Below, one piece after another: positions 35,529 through 44,733 of a stretch of DNA of 64,000 nt (the first letter of the stretch is position 1; the number at the start of each line of letters is the position of its first letter). Location: contig WRAQ01000004.1 in NCBI GenBank assembly GCA_009780115.1, forward strand, positions 54,688 to 118,687. The letters are read 5' to 3'. Position numbers and translations under genes: made by a program. Source of the stretch: Lachnospiraceae bacterium. Lineage in GTDB: Bacteria > Bacillota > Clostridia > Lachnospirales > Lachnospiraceae. The notes beneath the pieces are model-generated. The model saw only the letters and a list, made by a program, of their open reading frames with translations. It was not told the origin of the DNA and made no database searches.

Positions 35529-36632
35529 TCAATTTTGTTCCTCACAAATAGCCAAAATCGCATTAAATATACCAAGGGCGATTTTATCCAAATAATCATC
35601 CCGCTTAAGCAGAGTCGCTTCCTGGGCATTGGTTAAATGGCCAACCCTGATTGCCGCCGCCGGGACGGTCGCATTGGCGATGACATAATCAGTAAAAGTC
35701 GCTTCCTCTAAACCGATTGCGTTACTAAGAATACTCAATACCACCTCGGTCTCCAAAATATATGCAAGGTCAGGACTGCCGAAATGAGGGATAAAAAAGC
35801 TGGAATTATATATCGTCGTTGTACCATGGATAAGGCTGTTGTCATTACCGTCGGCCTCTATCCTTATCAACATGTCGGCTCTGGTATTATTGGCTATCCG
35901 CACCCGTTTTTCTTCGCTTAGGTTATTGTCCGCGGTCCGGGTATAATATACCATGTAATCGGTTTGGTCAAGCAGTTCCTTAAGTTTCATTGCAATATTT
36001 AAAGCGACGTCTTTTTCCGCCAAATCATTGGCAACAATCCCGGTTTCGCTCCCGCCAAAAGCCGGGTCAATCACAATAATCCGGCTGTGCATCTCACGGG
36101 GCGGGATAAATTCGATGTATAAGTTGTTATCTTCAAGGATGCTGCGGTATTCATAGATATCATCTAAAACGAACTTAAGCGTAGCGCTTTCGAAAGCTGT
36201 TTCAAAAGAACCGCTAATAATTTTTTCGCGGTTGCCGGAAATAAAATTAGTTACATAAAAATCATCGCTAACCCCGGCAATAATAATCCGCATTTCATCA
36301 ATTAGATAATGATTTTCTATCGTTATATCGCTTATTTCCGTACCCCTTGGAACCGGGATAGTCAAAAAATTTGTATCAGCGCTGCCAAGCTCAAAAGTGA
36401 GGGAATCACTATTCAAAATCATCTCTTGGGTATTTTCGACAATTTCGTCCGGAATGACAACATCTATAATATTTTCTTCGGTAATAGGGGTTTCATCGGC
36501 CCCGCTCTCGACGGTATATCTGTTTTGAGCCAGTAAAGCGCTGTTTTCCATGGCAAAAAATACCACTATGAGAACAATAATGGAAAAAATGGAGCTTAAA
36601 ATAGCAGTTTTTCGCATTAATTTACTTTTCAT
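35529..36632 (-). CDS. Amidase_3-like protein with degenerate active site
   Basis: A 367-residue protein with one N-terminal helix (about residues 9-28), a beta-rich AMIN-like region, and a C-terminal domain of N-acetylmuramoyl-L-alanine amidase fold from about residue 180. The fold is clear (IVIDPAFGG, LAEKDVALNIAMKLKELL, RVRIANNTRADMLIRIEA, PAAAIRVGHLTNAQEA), but three of four key residues are replaced: the His of DPGHGG is Phe, the His of SIHAN is Glu, and the catalytic Glu of VExGFxSN is Arg. Only the Glu of LAEKD remains. It is probably a non-catalytic wall-binding or regulatory relative. It overlaps the methyltransferase stop by four bases. Confidence 0.8.
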   Translation of the reverse strand: MKSKLMRKTAILSSIFSIIVLIVVFFAMENSALLAQNRYTVESGADETPITEENIIDVVIPDEIVENTQEMILNSDSLTFELGSADTNFLTIPVPRGTEISDITIENHYLIDEMRIIIAGVSDDFYVTNFISGNREKIISGSFETAFESATLKFVLDDIYEYRSILEDNNLYIEFIPPREMHSRIIVIDPAFGGSETGIVANDLAEKDVALNIAMKLKELLDQTDYMVYYTRTADNNLSEEKRVRIANNTRADMLIRIEADGNDNSLIHGTTTIYNSSFFIPHFGSPDLAYILETEVVLSILSNAIGLEEATFTDYVIANATVPAAAIRVGHLTNAQEATLLKRDDYLDKIALGIFNAILAICEEQN

Positions 36633-37774
36633 AAACGTTTAGGTGGTTTTGGGCCGGGAAACTGATAAAAATAAGCTTTCATCATACCATTATAAATCTT
36701 GCGGTTTTTATCTGCTTTGCATTTCATATCATGCTCGGCTTGCTCGTAAGCGGTGATCATATAAAGCGACCAGTCATCAAGCGCTTTAAACCGCTCACCA
36801 AGTGTTTTATATAAATAGGGAAGATTTTCTTTTTCTTCAATCCGTTCACCGTAAGGCGGATTGGTGATAATAAAGCCATATTTTTTGGCATGGCTTAATT
36901 CGTCAATGCCCCGTTTTTGGAAGTGAATCAGATTTTCAACACCGGCTAAACGGGCATTTTCACGCGCGGCAGCAACAATTTTTTCATCAAGGTCATAACC
37001 TTGGATATCAACTTGGACATCGGGATTTTCGTTTTCTAACGCTTCATCACGAATATCCCGCCATTCAGACGGGGGAATCAGATTTGGCCAAGTTTCGGCA
37101 GTAAAAGAACGGGATACGCCGGGGGCAATTCCCGCCGCAATCAAGGCCGCTTCAATCGGAAATGTACCGCTGCCGCAAAATGGGTCAACTAAAATGCGCT
37201 CCTTTTTCCACGGAGTCAGCATAAGTAGAGCGGCGGCCAGGTTTTCGGCAATCGGCGCTTTTGCGGCGAGCTTCCGATAACCACGCTTATGTAGGGATTC
37301 GCCGGTGGTATCAAGGCCAATCGTCACTTCGTCTTTTAGGATAAAAACCCGGAGCGGAAAAGAAGCACCGTCCTCTTTGAACCATTCTATATTGTAGCTT
37401 TTCTTAAGCCGTTCAACCATCGCTTTTTTTACTATTGATTGAATATCGGAAGGACTAAAAAGCTTGCTCTTAATACTTGCAGCCTTAGTAACGAAAAAAC
37501 GCCCGTTGGGGGGGATAAATTCATCCCAGCCTATTGCTTTCGTCCCTTGAAATAATTCTTCAAAGGTCTCGGCACGGAAAGTAGCTATTTTAATCAAAAC
37601 CCGCTCGGCGGTGCGCAGGAATATATTTGCCCGGCAAACCGCTTCGGCATCGCCGATAAAAGTGACACGTCCGTCACAAACCTCGGTAACGTCATAACCA
37701 AGGTCAATTATTTCTCTTTTTAACATCGCCTCCAAGCCAAAATGGCAGGGCGCAATAAGTTCATATCTTTTCAT
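36629..37774 (-). CDS. THUMP-domain RNA methyltransferase (RlmL/YpsC type)
   Basis: A 381-residue protein with a THUMP RNA-binding domain (about residues 45-155) and a Rossmann methyltransferase domain. ILVDPFCGSGTFPIEAAL is the SAM-binding motif I and IITNPPYGERI the catalytic NPPY motif. YpsC/RlmL relatives make N2-methylguanosine in 23S rRNA. A weak start context surrounds ATG 37774. It leads an operon with the amidase-like protein. Confidence 0.92.
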   Translation of the reverse strand: MKRYELIAPCHFGLEAMLKREIIDLGYDVTEVCDGRVTFIGDAEAVCRANIFLRTAERVLIKIATFRAETFEELFQGTKAIGWDEFIPPNGRFFVTKAASIKSKLFSPSDIQSIVKKAMVERLKKSYNIEWFKEDGASFPLRVFILKDEVTIGLDTTGESLHKRGYRKLAAKAPIAENLAAALLMLTPWKKERILVDPFCGSGTFPIEAALIAAGIAPGVSRSFTAETWPNLIPPSEWRDIRDEALENENPDVQVDIQGYDLDEKIVAAARENARLAGVENLIHFQKRGIDELSHAKKYGFIITNPPYGERIEEKENLPYLYKTLGERFKALDDWSLYMITAYEQAEHDMKCKADKNRKIYNGMMKAYFYQFPGPKPPKRL

Positions 37775-37829
37775 ATCTACGATTATAACTTTATTTTGCC
37801 CTCATTTCAAGTAAGGAAGGCAAAAACAA

Positions 37830-37897
37830 CTCGCAGGAACATTAGGCCGCCTTCTTCCCAAGATAATAATTGTATTTTATATTCAATTAGGCCGTAG
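37830..37897 (-). repeat. Dispersed 68-base repeat R3, copy A
   Basis: Minus strand: CTACGGCCTAATT, about 23 variable bases, then CTTGGGAAGAAGGCGGCCTA and ATGTTCCTGCGAG. Copy B is at 42039-42105 on the plus strand with the same conserved ends. Confidence 0.7.
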
Positions 37898-37953
37898 TGA
37901 CGAAACCAAACAAATTTGGTTCGAGTGTTTATTGCCTCCTTACTTATATCCGC

Positions 37954-37978
37954 AAAAAAAGAGGCGCCGAGGCGCCTC
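37954..37978 (-). terminator. Terminator of the 37-codon gene
   Basis: GAGGCGCC-TC-GGCGCCTC followed by seven T on the minus strand, 19 bases after the stop codon. Confidence 0.9.
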
Positions 37979-37996
37979 TCTTTGATACGTAATTGC

Positions 37997-38110
37997 TTAT
38001 GATTCGTTGTTCGAGCTAGAATTGTTGTTTCTTTGATTGTTTTTCGATTTGCTGTCATGAGTGTTTCTGCTTTTTTCATTTTGATGATTGTTGTTTTCGT
38101 TTCTAGACAT
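37997..38110 (-). CDS. 37-residue Asn-rich hydrophilic protein
   Basis: A complete small gene: GGAGG seven bases before ATG 38110, 37 codons, TAA, then a strong terminator. The product starts MSRNENNNHQNEKSRN and contains 13 Asn and 8 Ser, with no hydrophobic residue except the first Met. It would be soluble and disordered. Composition recalls small spore-core or coat peptides, but I do not recognise the family. An AT-rich promoter region lies upstream; no sigma factor can be assigned. The dedicated ribosome site and terminator make it very likely to be real. Confidence 0.75.
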   Translation of the reverse strand: MSRNENNNHQNEKSRNTHDSKSKNNQRNNNSSSNNES

Positions 38111-38333
38111 CTCAATTCCTCCTATAGAAGTTTTTGTTACACTTGTATTATTTCTCATTTATAGCAAATTATACATATTACCCAAAAATTTTATTCAAAT
38201 TACGAATTTGATTACTTTTTGTAGCGCAAAGGTTATTTTTTGGAAATTTTGCACATATTTTAAACTCGAAATTCATATCATTTTGTCAATTTGTTACATT
38301 GTATTTTGTTATATTTTGTAGTATACTTTAGAA

Positions 38334-38558
38334 GTGAGCGGGGTTACCCCCTTCATCTTCCCCACTCACGGACCCTTATTTTAATTATTTATACTCCCCT
38401 TGTAGCGCCTGGTAGCCCCTCTGCCAGGCGTTACACCTTTGTGAAGTACTTCTATGCAGTACTTTACAAAGAGTAGATACACAAATCGCAAAAGCGCGAT
38501 TTGGCGGCCTTACGCAGTAAGGTTTTTGCACGAACTCGGGATTTTGTGCAAAAGGCGC
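38334..38558. repeat. Chain of hairpins upstream of the cellobiose phosphorylase gene
   Basis: In the 604-base gap 38111-38714: GTGAGCGGGG/CCCCACTCAC (38334-38369), then CGCCTGG/CCAGGCG, AAGTACT/AGTACTT within CTTTGT/ACAAAG, AAATCGC/GCGATTT, CCTTAC/GTAAGG and TTTTGCAC/GTGCAAAA, with GCGCCT and AGGCGC at the two ends (38405-38558). The remainder (38111-38333) is AT-rich with no frame. Confidence 0.65.
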
Positions 38559-38643
38559 ATAAAACACCTCGCGGAACAGTGATACATTAGCAATGTTCCT
38601 TTTTTATGCAATATACCATGTATAATATATCCATAATTCCCGC

Positions 38644-38672
38644 TTGCAACTTCATCAATGATTAACTATAAT
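38644..38672 (+). promoter_or_regulatory. Promoter for cellobiose phosphorylase
   Basis: TTGCAA (38644-38649), 17 bases, TATAAT (38667-38672), 42 bases before ATG 38715. Confidence 0.65.
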
Positions 38673-38714
38673 TTAAGTTAGGTCTTAAAATAATTACCAA
38701 AAAGGAGCAAAATT

Positions 38715-41150
38715 ATGCAATTCGGATATTTTGATGATGCAAATCGCGAATATGTTATCACTACCCCCAAAACACCGCTTCCCTGGATAAATTATCTTGG
38801 ATGCAATGATTTTTTCAGTCTTATCTCTAATACTTGCGGCGGTTATACCTTTTACAAAGATGCCAAACTTTTACGCTTAACCCGTTACCGTTATAATAAT
38901 GTCCCTGCCGACAATAACGGCAAATACATATATATAAAAGACGGTGATACAGTTTGGAATCCCGGTTGGCAGCCGACGAAAACCGAGCTTGACAGCTATG
39001 AGTGCCGTCATGGAATCGGCTACAGCCGCTTCACCGGCAGGAAAAACGGCGTTTGTGCCTCTTTGCTTAGTTTTGTCCCGATGAATGACACTTGTGAACT
39101 TATCCAGCTTACAATAACCAATGAATCTGATGTTACTAAATCTTTATCCTTATTTTCATATGTCGAGTGGTGCTTGTGGAATGCCGATGATGATATGAAG
39201 AACTTTCAGCGCAATCTCAATATCGGCGAGGTAGAAGTCGTTGATTCGGCTATCTTCCACAAAACCGAATATCGTGAGCGCCGCAATCATTATGCGGTTT
39301 ATGCGGTTAATACACCTATCGACGGTTTTGAAACCATCCGCGATGAATTTCTTGGTGCTTACCGCGGGACTGACAATCCCGAAGCGGTTGAAAAAGGCAA
39401 GCTGTTTGGCAATTTAGCCAGTGGCTGGTCGCCGATTGCTTCCCATCAAATAAATCTTTCACTTGCCCCCGGTGAAACCCGCACCTTTATTTTCGTTCTT
39501 GGTTATCTGGAAAATGCCAAAGCAGAAAAATGGGAAACTGACGGCATCATCAACAAAGAAAAAGCTTATACGATGCTTAATAAATACAAAACTGACGAAG
39601 GTGTCAGTTTGGCTTTCCAGGAATTAAATGATTATTGGCAGGAGTTATTATCCAAATATACAGTTAAATCATCTGATGAAAAAGTTGACCGGATGGTTAA
39701 CATCTGGAACCAATATCAATGTATGGTGACTTTTAATATGTCCCGTTCGGCTTCCTATTATGAATCAGGTATCGGCCGGGGAATGGGTTTCCGTGACTCA
39801 AATCAGGATTTATTAGGTTTTGTTCACCTGATTCCTGACCGTGCAAGAGAAAGAATCATTGATATTGCTTCAACTCAATTCCCTGACGGAAGTGCTTATC
39901 ATCAATACCAACCATTAACGAAAAGAGGTAATACTGATGCCGGAAGCGGTTTTAATGATGACCCGTTATGGTTGATTGCCGGGGCAAGCGCTTATGTACG
40001 CGAGACTGGTGATATGACGATTTTGACGGAAATGGTCCCTTTCAACAATGACGAAACAAACAAGGCGCCACTAATGGAGCATTTGAAACGCTCTTTGGAT
40101 TATATCATTAATAATAAAGGCCCGCACAAATTGCCGTTAATCGGCCGCGCTGACTGGAACGACTGTCTGAACCTTAACTGTTTTTCCGAGCAGCCCGGTG
40201 AATCTTTCCAGACTTTCGGGCCTAGTGAAGGGCCGGTTGCCGAATCAGTCTTTATTGCCGGTATGTTTGTCAAATATGGTGAAGAATATGCCGAACTTGC
40301 CGAATTGCTCGGCGATGATACCGAAGCAAAAAGGGCACGCAATGAAGTCGAAATAATGAAAGAAGCGATTCTGAAAGACGGCTGGGACGGTGAATGGTTT
40401 ATCCGTGCCTATGATGCTTTCGGAAAAAAAGTCGGTTCAAAAGAATGTGAAGAAGGGCAAATTTATATTGAAACCCAAGGTTTTTGCCCGATGGCCGGTG
40501 TTGGGGTTAATGAAGGATTGGCCCTCAAAGCGCTCGATTCGGTCAAAGAGAAATTGGATACCAAATATGGAATCGTATTATTGCAACCTGCTTATACGAA
40601 ATATCATCTTGAACTTGGCGAAGTCACATCATATCCGCCGGGGTACAAAGAAAATGCCGGTATTTTCTGCCACAATAACCCTTGGGTCTCAATCGCTGAA
40701 ACCGTAATTGGGCGCGGTGACCGTGCTTTTGAGATATATAAGAAAACTTGTCCGGCTTATACTGAAGAAATTAGTGAAATTCACCGGACGGAACCTTATG
40801 TTTACTCACAAATGATTGCCGGCCGGGATGCCAAATTCCACGGCGAAGCCAAAAACAGTTGGCTGACGGGAACGGCAGCGTGGACTTTTGTAAATATTTC
40901 CCAATATATATTAGGAATTTATCCAACTCACAAAGGCCTTTCAGTAGATCCGTGTTTACCAAAGGGGTTTGGCGATTTTACCATTATGAGGAAGTTCCGC
41001 GAAGGGACTTATAACATTCAGATCTTAAATCCGGATAATGTGGAAAAAGGCATCAAGCAGATTAAAGTTGATGGTGCAGCAATAGAAGGTTGTGTGATTC
41101 CTTATCTTAAAGGGAAAGAAAGTTATGATGTAGAGGTCGTAATGGGATAG
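38715..41150 (+). CDS. Cellobiose phosphorylase (GH94)
   Basis: An 811-residue protein, exactly the usual length, matching clostridial cellobiose phosphorylase throughout: [64 protein letters not shown], and [10 protein letters not shown] with the general-acid Asp at about residue 483 in the second D of DWND. It splits cytoplasmic cellobiose with phosphate into glucose and glucose-1-phosphate. AAGGAG precedes ATG. It stands alone with its own sigma-A promoter, so its cellobiose transporter is elsewhere. Confidence 0.95.
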   Translation: MQFGYFDDANREYVITTPKTPLPWINYLGCNDFFSLISNTCGGYTFYKDAKLLRLTRYRYNNVPADNNGKYIYIKDGDTVWNPGWQPTKTELDSYECRHGIGYSRFTGRKNGVCASLLSFVPMNDTCELIQLTITNESDVTKSLSLFSYVEWCLWNADDDMKNFQRNLNIGEVEVVDSAIFHKTEYRERRNHYAVYAVNTPIDGFETIRDEFLGAYRGTDNPEAVEKGKLFGNLASGWSPIASHQINLSLAPGETRTFIFVLGYLENAKAEKWETDGIINKEKAYTMLNKYKTDEGVSLAFQELNDYWQELLSKYTVKSSDEKVDRMVNIWNQYQCMVTFNMSRSASYYESGIGRGMGFRDSNQDLLGFVHLIPDRARERIIDIASTQFPDGSAYHQYQPLTKRGNTDAGSGFNDDPLWLIAGASAYVRETGDMTILTEMVPFNNDETNKAPLMEHLKRSLDYIINNKGPHKLPLIGRADWNDCLNLNCFSEQPGESFQTFGPSEGPVAESVFIAGMFVKYGEEYAELAELLGDDTEAKRARNEVEIMKEAILKDGWDGEWFIRAYDAFGKKVGSKECEEGQIYIETQGFCPMAGVGVNEGLALKALDSVKEKLDTKYGIVLLQPAYTKYHLELGEVTSYPPGYKENAGIFCHNNPWVSIAETVIGRGDRAFEIYKKTCPAYTEEISEIHRTEPYVYSQMIAGRDAKFHGEAKNSWLTGTAAWTFVNISQYILGIYPTHKGLSVDPCLPKGFGDFTIMRKFREGTYNIQILNPDNVEKGIKQIKVDGAAIEGCVIPYLKGKESYDVEVVMG

Positions 41151-41309
41151 AAATCTGGAAAAATGCGTTTTTTGCATTCTTCACGCTTTTTACTATTTTT
41201 GTCAGCATATTTATGCCCTGATTTTGAAATTATAGTATTATAGGATTTTTCATTGCTATTTGCTTTAATGAAATCCGCGAACTAATTTTCAATTATTAGG
41301 GAGGAAAAA

Positions 41310-41924
41310 ATGACAAAGAATATTTTACTTTCATTAGCGGCATCTTTTGCCATAATTGTTGCTTTTGCACTTCCGGTTGAGGCTGCACAGCATCACGGAA
41401 GTACCCATAACGAACAGCATGGGCAACATGCACAACATGCGCAACACGCACAGCACGGGCAACATGCACATGGATATAACGCACAGCATGGTCACTCGAT
41501 AAAGTCTGAGCTTGAAGCAAGGGCAAAAGCCCCTCATATGCATAACAATAAAGTTATGTATCGTGTTAATGCTTCACATTTGAATGAACGTTCCGGCCCT
41601 GGTGCCAATCACAAAAAGATTGGTACACTTAGACACGGGACATTAGTAGAAGTTAAAGAATTAAGCCATGACGGTAAATGGGCGTTAGTCCACACCGGCA
41701 CGTGGGTATCTGCAAAGTATCTTGAGAAAAATAGTGATAAGCACCACGGCATCAGCCATTTAGGTGAACTTACTCACGAATACCATGCTAAACATGGTAC
41801 CACCGCTGCAAAACATGGAACACATTCATCGCATGCAATACATGCGAGACATGCAGCCCATACCGCCGCACATGGAACACATGCTGCCTATGGGACAACA
41901 CATGCCAAACATGCGATTGGTTAG
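41310..41924 (+). CDS. Secreted His-rich protein with an SH3b domain
   Basis: A 204-residue protein with a signal peptide (about residues 1-26, ending VEAAQ), a repetitive QHAQHAQHGQHAH section, a bacterial SH3 domain at about 83-147 (YRVNASHLNERSGPGANHKK, GKWALVHTGTWVSAKYL), and a C-terminal Ala/His/Thr-rich tail (ARHAAHTAAHGTHAA). 36 residues are His. SH3b domains bind cell-wall peptides; the His-rich arms suggest binding of Zn2+, Ni2+ or Cu2+ at the surface. GGGAGG precedes ATG 41310, and a terminator follows. Confidence 0.85.
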   Translation: MTKNILLSLAASFAIIVAFALPVEAAQHHGSTHNEQHGQHAQHAQHAQHGQHAHGYNAQHGHSIKSELEARAKAPHMHNNKVMYRVNASHLNERSGPGANHKKIGTLRHGTLVEVKELSHDGKWALVHTGTWVSAKYLEKNSDKHHGISHLGELTHEYHAKHGTTAAKHGTHSSHAIHARHAAHTAAHGTHAAYGTTHAKHAIG

Positions 41925-41945
41925 TAGTTAGTAATTAAATTAAAA

Positions 41946-41976
41946 GAAGCGGGGGTAAGTCCCCTGCTTCTTTTTT
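41946..41976 (+). terminator. Terminator of the His-rich protein gene
   Basis: GAAGCGGGG/CCCCTGCTTC stem (one G-T pair) with a run of T. Confidence 0.88.
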
Positions 41977-42038
41977 ATCCATAAGATTCAGCCTTAAGGT
42001 TCGTCCGTAGGGTTGGCCGATAATATATCTCTCCGTCT

Positions 42039-42105
42039 CTACGGCCTAATTTGGTTATCCGTTCAGTTTTTTCTTGGGAAGAAGGCGACCTAAGGTTCCT
42101 GCGAG
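42039..42105 (+). repeat. Dispersed repeat R3, copy B
   Basis: Plus strand: CTACGGCCTAATT, about 21 variable bases, CTTGGGAAGAAGGCGACCTA and AGGTTCCTGCGAG. Conserved blocks match copy A at 37830-37897 with two changes. Confidence 0.7.
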
Positions 42106-42155
42106 ATAAATTATCTTCCACCCCCAATTTACCTAACTTTATCAAATAAAACAAA

Positions 42156-43199
42156 TTACCCAGCTTCCAGTATAACGGCATGGGCGATGCCGGGCACACT
42201 TTGCCCCTCGTTATAACTCATCTTGCTAAGCAAAGCGCCGGTTGGAACAAATAGAACCTTCTTCCATATACCCTCACGGATATTTTTCAAAATTTGACCC
42301 GCCAAAACAACAGCGCTGCATGCACAGCCGGAACCGCCGGCATGAGTATCTTGTAACTCATAATCATAAATTTCAATTCCGCAATCTATATGCCGGTCCG
42401 AAATATCATAACCATTAACGCTTAACAGGTCTAAAAGAGCTTTTTGCCCAACCCGGCCTAAATCACCGGTAATAATTTTGTCGTAATCAGTTGGCGAAGC
42501 TTCGAAATCTTTGAAATGCCGGTAAATCGTATCGGCCGCCGCCGGTGCCATACAAGCCCCCATATTGAGGTTTTCTTTTAACCCAAAATCCACAATCTGC
42601 CCCGCAGTAAAACCAGTCAACTGAATACTGTTTTCTTTCTTGTTTTTACTTAGAATAAAAGCGCCGCTTCCGGTCACTGTCCAATGAGCCGACAATGGGC
42701 GTTGATTTCCATATGCGGAAGGAAAGCGGAACTCCTTTTCGGCACTGCTGAAATGGCTGGAAGTCACACAACCGACATAATCGCCGATACCGGCTGATAA
42801 CGCCATCGCACCAAGAAAAAGAGTAAGCCCGCTATTAGAGCAAGCCCCATAAACTCCGATTACCGGAACCGAAAAATTTACCAGTCCAAAGCTTGAGGCA
42901 ATTGATTGCGCTAACAAATCGCCGGCAAAAATAAGCTGTAATTCATTTTCATTGATTCCGGCTTTGGTAATTGCCAGTTCCATTGATTTTTTTTGTAAAG
43001 CACTTTCCGCTTCTTCCCAATTGGTTCCGCCGAAAAAAACATCATCACCCACGATGTCAAATAATTTGCCCAAAGGGCCCTCCCCCTCTTTTTCACCAAC
43101 TACCGAAGCGCCTGATATAATATAAACAGGCTGCGGGGGAACAAAACTTTGATATTTATGGGTTTCTTTATTTAAACCTACTAAGTCGTCTTTACTCAT
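42156..43199 (-). CDS. spoVAD: Stage V sporulation protein AD
   Basis: A 347-residue thiolase-fold protein that binds dipicolinic acid for uptake into the forespore. It shows VYIISGASVVGEKEGEGPLG, FFGGTNWEEAES, VIGVYGACSNSGLTL, DYVGCVTSSHFSSAEKEFRFP and GGSGCACSAVVLAGQIL, all typical of SpoVAD. AAAGGAG before ATG 43199 is preferred over ATG 43229. It is divergent from spoVAC, instead of following it in one operon, and the two are separated by a nested palindrome and hairpin. Confidence 0.94.
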   Translation of the reverse strand: MSKDDLVGLNKETHKYQSFVPPQPVYIISGASVVGEKEGEGPLGKLFDIVGDDVFFGGTNWEEAESALQKKSMELAITKAGINENELQLIFAGDLLAQSIASSFGLVNFSVPVIGVYGACSNSGLTLFLGAMALSAGIGDYVGCVTSSHFSSAEKEFRFPSAYGNQRPLSAHWTVTGSGAFILSKNKKENSIQLTGFTAGQIVDFGLKENLNMGACMAPAAADTIYRHFKDFEASPTDYDKIITGDLGRVGQKALLDLLSVNGYDISDRHIDCGIEIYDYELQDTHAGGSGCACSAVVLAGQILKNIREGIWKKVLFVPTGALLSKMSYNEGQSVPGIAHAVILEAG

Positions 43200-43262
43200 C
43201 TTTTCTCCTTTTCGAAAATCAATACTCATGAAAAATGGATTTATGGATTTTCCATTCTTCCC

Positions 43263-43325
43263 AAACGAAGTTTTAGATATTATTAGTCATTGTTCTCTTT
43301 TATGACTTAGAATATCTCTTCGTTT
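43263..43325. repeat. Nested palindrome between spoVAD and spoVAC
   Basis: AAACGAAG/CTTCGTTT, AGATATT/AATATCT and AGTCAT/ATGACT are nested in order; a T-run follows on the plus strand. A separate AGAGAAT/ATTCTCT hairpin lies at about 43399-43420. Confidence 0.7.
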
Positions 43326-43344
43326 TTTTTTTATTCATTGGTGT

Positions 43345-43373
43345 ATATATTTTCGCCATTATTTGCAATACTA
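43345..43373 (+). promoter_or_regulatory. Possible forespore promoter for spoVAC
   Basis: ATATA (43345-43349), 17 bases, AATACTA (43367-43373): one mismatch in each box against sigma-G GHATR/CATNNTA. Confidence 0.35.
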
Positions 43374-43475
43374 TAAAAACAAGTATGTAGTGTGCTAAAG
43401 AGAATGCTTTGTATTCTCTCTTGAAAGGATTTACACAGGAGCAATTTCCTATTGATTAAAAGAGGAGTTAAAAAA

Positions 43476-43955
43476 ATGGCAGATATGAATGATGATATAA
43501 TGGCAGAAATCCAGAAAAATAAAGACCAAAAGCAATATGAAGAATATGTAAAAAAAATCACTCCCGCCCACAATATTTGGATACAAATGTTGAAAGCTTT
43601 TTTTGTCGGCGGATTAATTTGTACTTTTGGCGAGTTAGTAATGAAGATTTTCAGTGAAACATTAATGATGGAAACCGATGTTGCGGCAAAATATACAACC
43701 CTGACATTAATTTTCATCGGTGTTTTATTAACCGGCCTTAATATATACCAAAAACTCACTAGCTTCGGCGGTGCCGGTGCGCTGGTACCGATTACCGGCT
43801 TTGCAAATGCTGTAGCCGCCCCGGCAATTGAATATAAAAGTGAAGGTCATGTCTTCGGGATTGGGTGCAAGATTTTTTCAATCGCCGGCCCGGTAATTTT
43901 GTTTGGGATTTTGATAAGCTGGGGGTTGGGGATTGTGTATTGGATTTTCGGCTAA
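43476..43955 (+). CDS. spoVAC: Stage V sporulation protein AC
   Basis: A 159-residue membrane protein: a charged N-terminus, then MLKAFFVGGLICTFGELVM, SFGGAGALVPITGFANAVAAPAIE and VFGIGCKIFSIAGPVILFG, the SpoVAC signature. SpoVAC acts as a mechanosensitive channel component for dipicolinate release. GAGGAG eight bases before ATG 43476 decides the start over TTG 43452. No spoVAD or spoVAE follows on the same strand; spoVAD is divergent. Confidence 0.94.
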   Translation: MADMNDDIMAEIQKNKDQKQYEEYVKKITPAHNIWIQMLKAFFVGGLICTFGELVMKIFSETLMMETDVAAKYTTLTLIFIGVLLTGLNIYQKLTSFGGAGALVPITGFANAVAAPAIEYKSEGHVFGIGCKIFSIAGPVILFGILISWGLGIVYWIFG

Positions 43956-43967
43956 GATAGTCTAATA

Positions 43968-44246
43968 TCAAATTTTTCTAAATTCAATATGAAGGCTTTT
44001 ACCTAGTCCGGCAGCAATTTTTTGCAAAGTAGCAATAGTCGGACTACAATTTCCGCTTTCAATCCGGCTGATATTTGATTGCCTGATTCCGGTCTTTTTC
44101 GCCAATTGTTTTTGAGTCATATTTTGTTCTATCCGGGCCCCAATCATAGCTTTAATATATTCCCGTTCAGGACGCATCTTTTCCCATTCTGCAGCAAATA
44201 TGGGGTCTTTAAGTTGTTCATTCATAAAATTAATAAAGTCACTCAT
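43968..44246 (-). CDS. higA: HigA-type antitoxin (XRE helix-turn-helix)
   Basis: A 92-residue protein with an XRE DNA-binding domain (MTQKQLAKKTGIRQSNISRIESG) in the C-terminal half. ATG 44246 overlaps the toxin stop by eight bases, the toxin-first order of higBA pairs. It would neutralise the toxin and repress the operon. A TTG at 44267 would add seven residues but overlaps the ribosome site. Confidence 0.85.
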   Translation of the reverse strand: MSDFINFMNEQLKDPIFAAEWEKMRPEREYIKAMIGARIEQNMTQKQLAKKTGIRQSNISRIESGNCSPTIATLQKIAAGLGKSLHIEFRKI

Positions 44247-44592
44247 TTTCTTCGTATCTCCTTTCAAAATCAGCTTTATATTTCCGGGCTAACGCTATTT
44301 CATTCGGCGGCGTTTTAAGTGATTTTTTAATAAAACCATTGGTAAGGATAATTTTATTATCGACAATGAAAAAGTAAAATATCCTCGTTATATCATTAGC
44401 GAATTTAATACGTAATTCAAATAATCCTTTACCAAGTGCTTTTGAGTGCGGTTTTCGAATAGCATTACCGTATATAGCAAGTATATCGATGCTTGATAAT
44501 GCTTTTGAACGCATTTTTTCATCAAGCCCTTCAATAAATTTCTCGACCGGCTTTTCGCCGTTTGGAAGCTTGTAATAATCAACAACAAACAT
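44239..44592 (-). CDS. higB: HigB/RelE-family toxin (phage Gp49-like)
   Basis: A 117-residue protein: YYKLPNGEKPVEKFIEGLDEK, LGKGLFELRIKFANDITRIFYFF and FIKKSLKTPPNEIALARK are the usual Gp49-like HigB motifs. These toxins cleave ribosome-bound mRNA. It comes first and overlaps the antitoxin gene. Placed next to spoVAC, the pair is probably a small mobile or stabilising module. Confidence 0.88.
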   Translation of the reverse strand: MFVVDYYKLPNGEKPVEKFIEGLDEKMRSKALSSIDILAIYGNAIRKPHSKALGKGLFELRIKFANDITRIFYFFIVDNKIILTNGFIKKSLKTPPNEIALARKYKADFERRYEENE

Positions 44593-44733
44593 TTACTTCT
44601 CCTTTATGATATTCCTTTTTTGATATATTGTCAAGTGGTTATTGAAAAATAGTTACTAAAATACACCCCCCTTGAATACCGCAACAATTTCCCGTATAAT
44701 ATGTAATGTATTTACTATGCCCGGGAGGCCGTT

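Noticed and set aside
37807..38115. 102-codon minus-strand frame across R3 copy A and the Asn-rich gene
   Set aside because: It overlaps the 37-codon gene in another frame, runs through a strong terminator and uses the Asn-rich gene's ribosome site in the wrong frame.
41975..42199. 74-codon minus-strand frame beyond spoVAD
   Set aside because: It is antisense to repeat R3 and overlaps the spoVAD end, without a ribosome site.
43968..44592. Reading the higBA pair as part of a prophage
   Set aside because: No integrase, capsid or other phage gene is nearby; the pair is an isolated toxin-antitoxin module.
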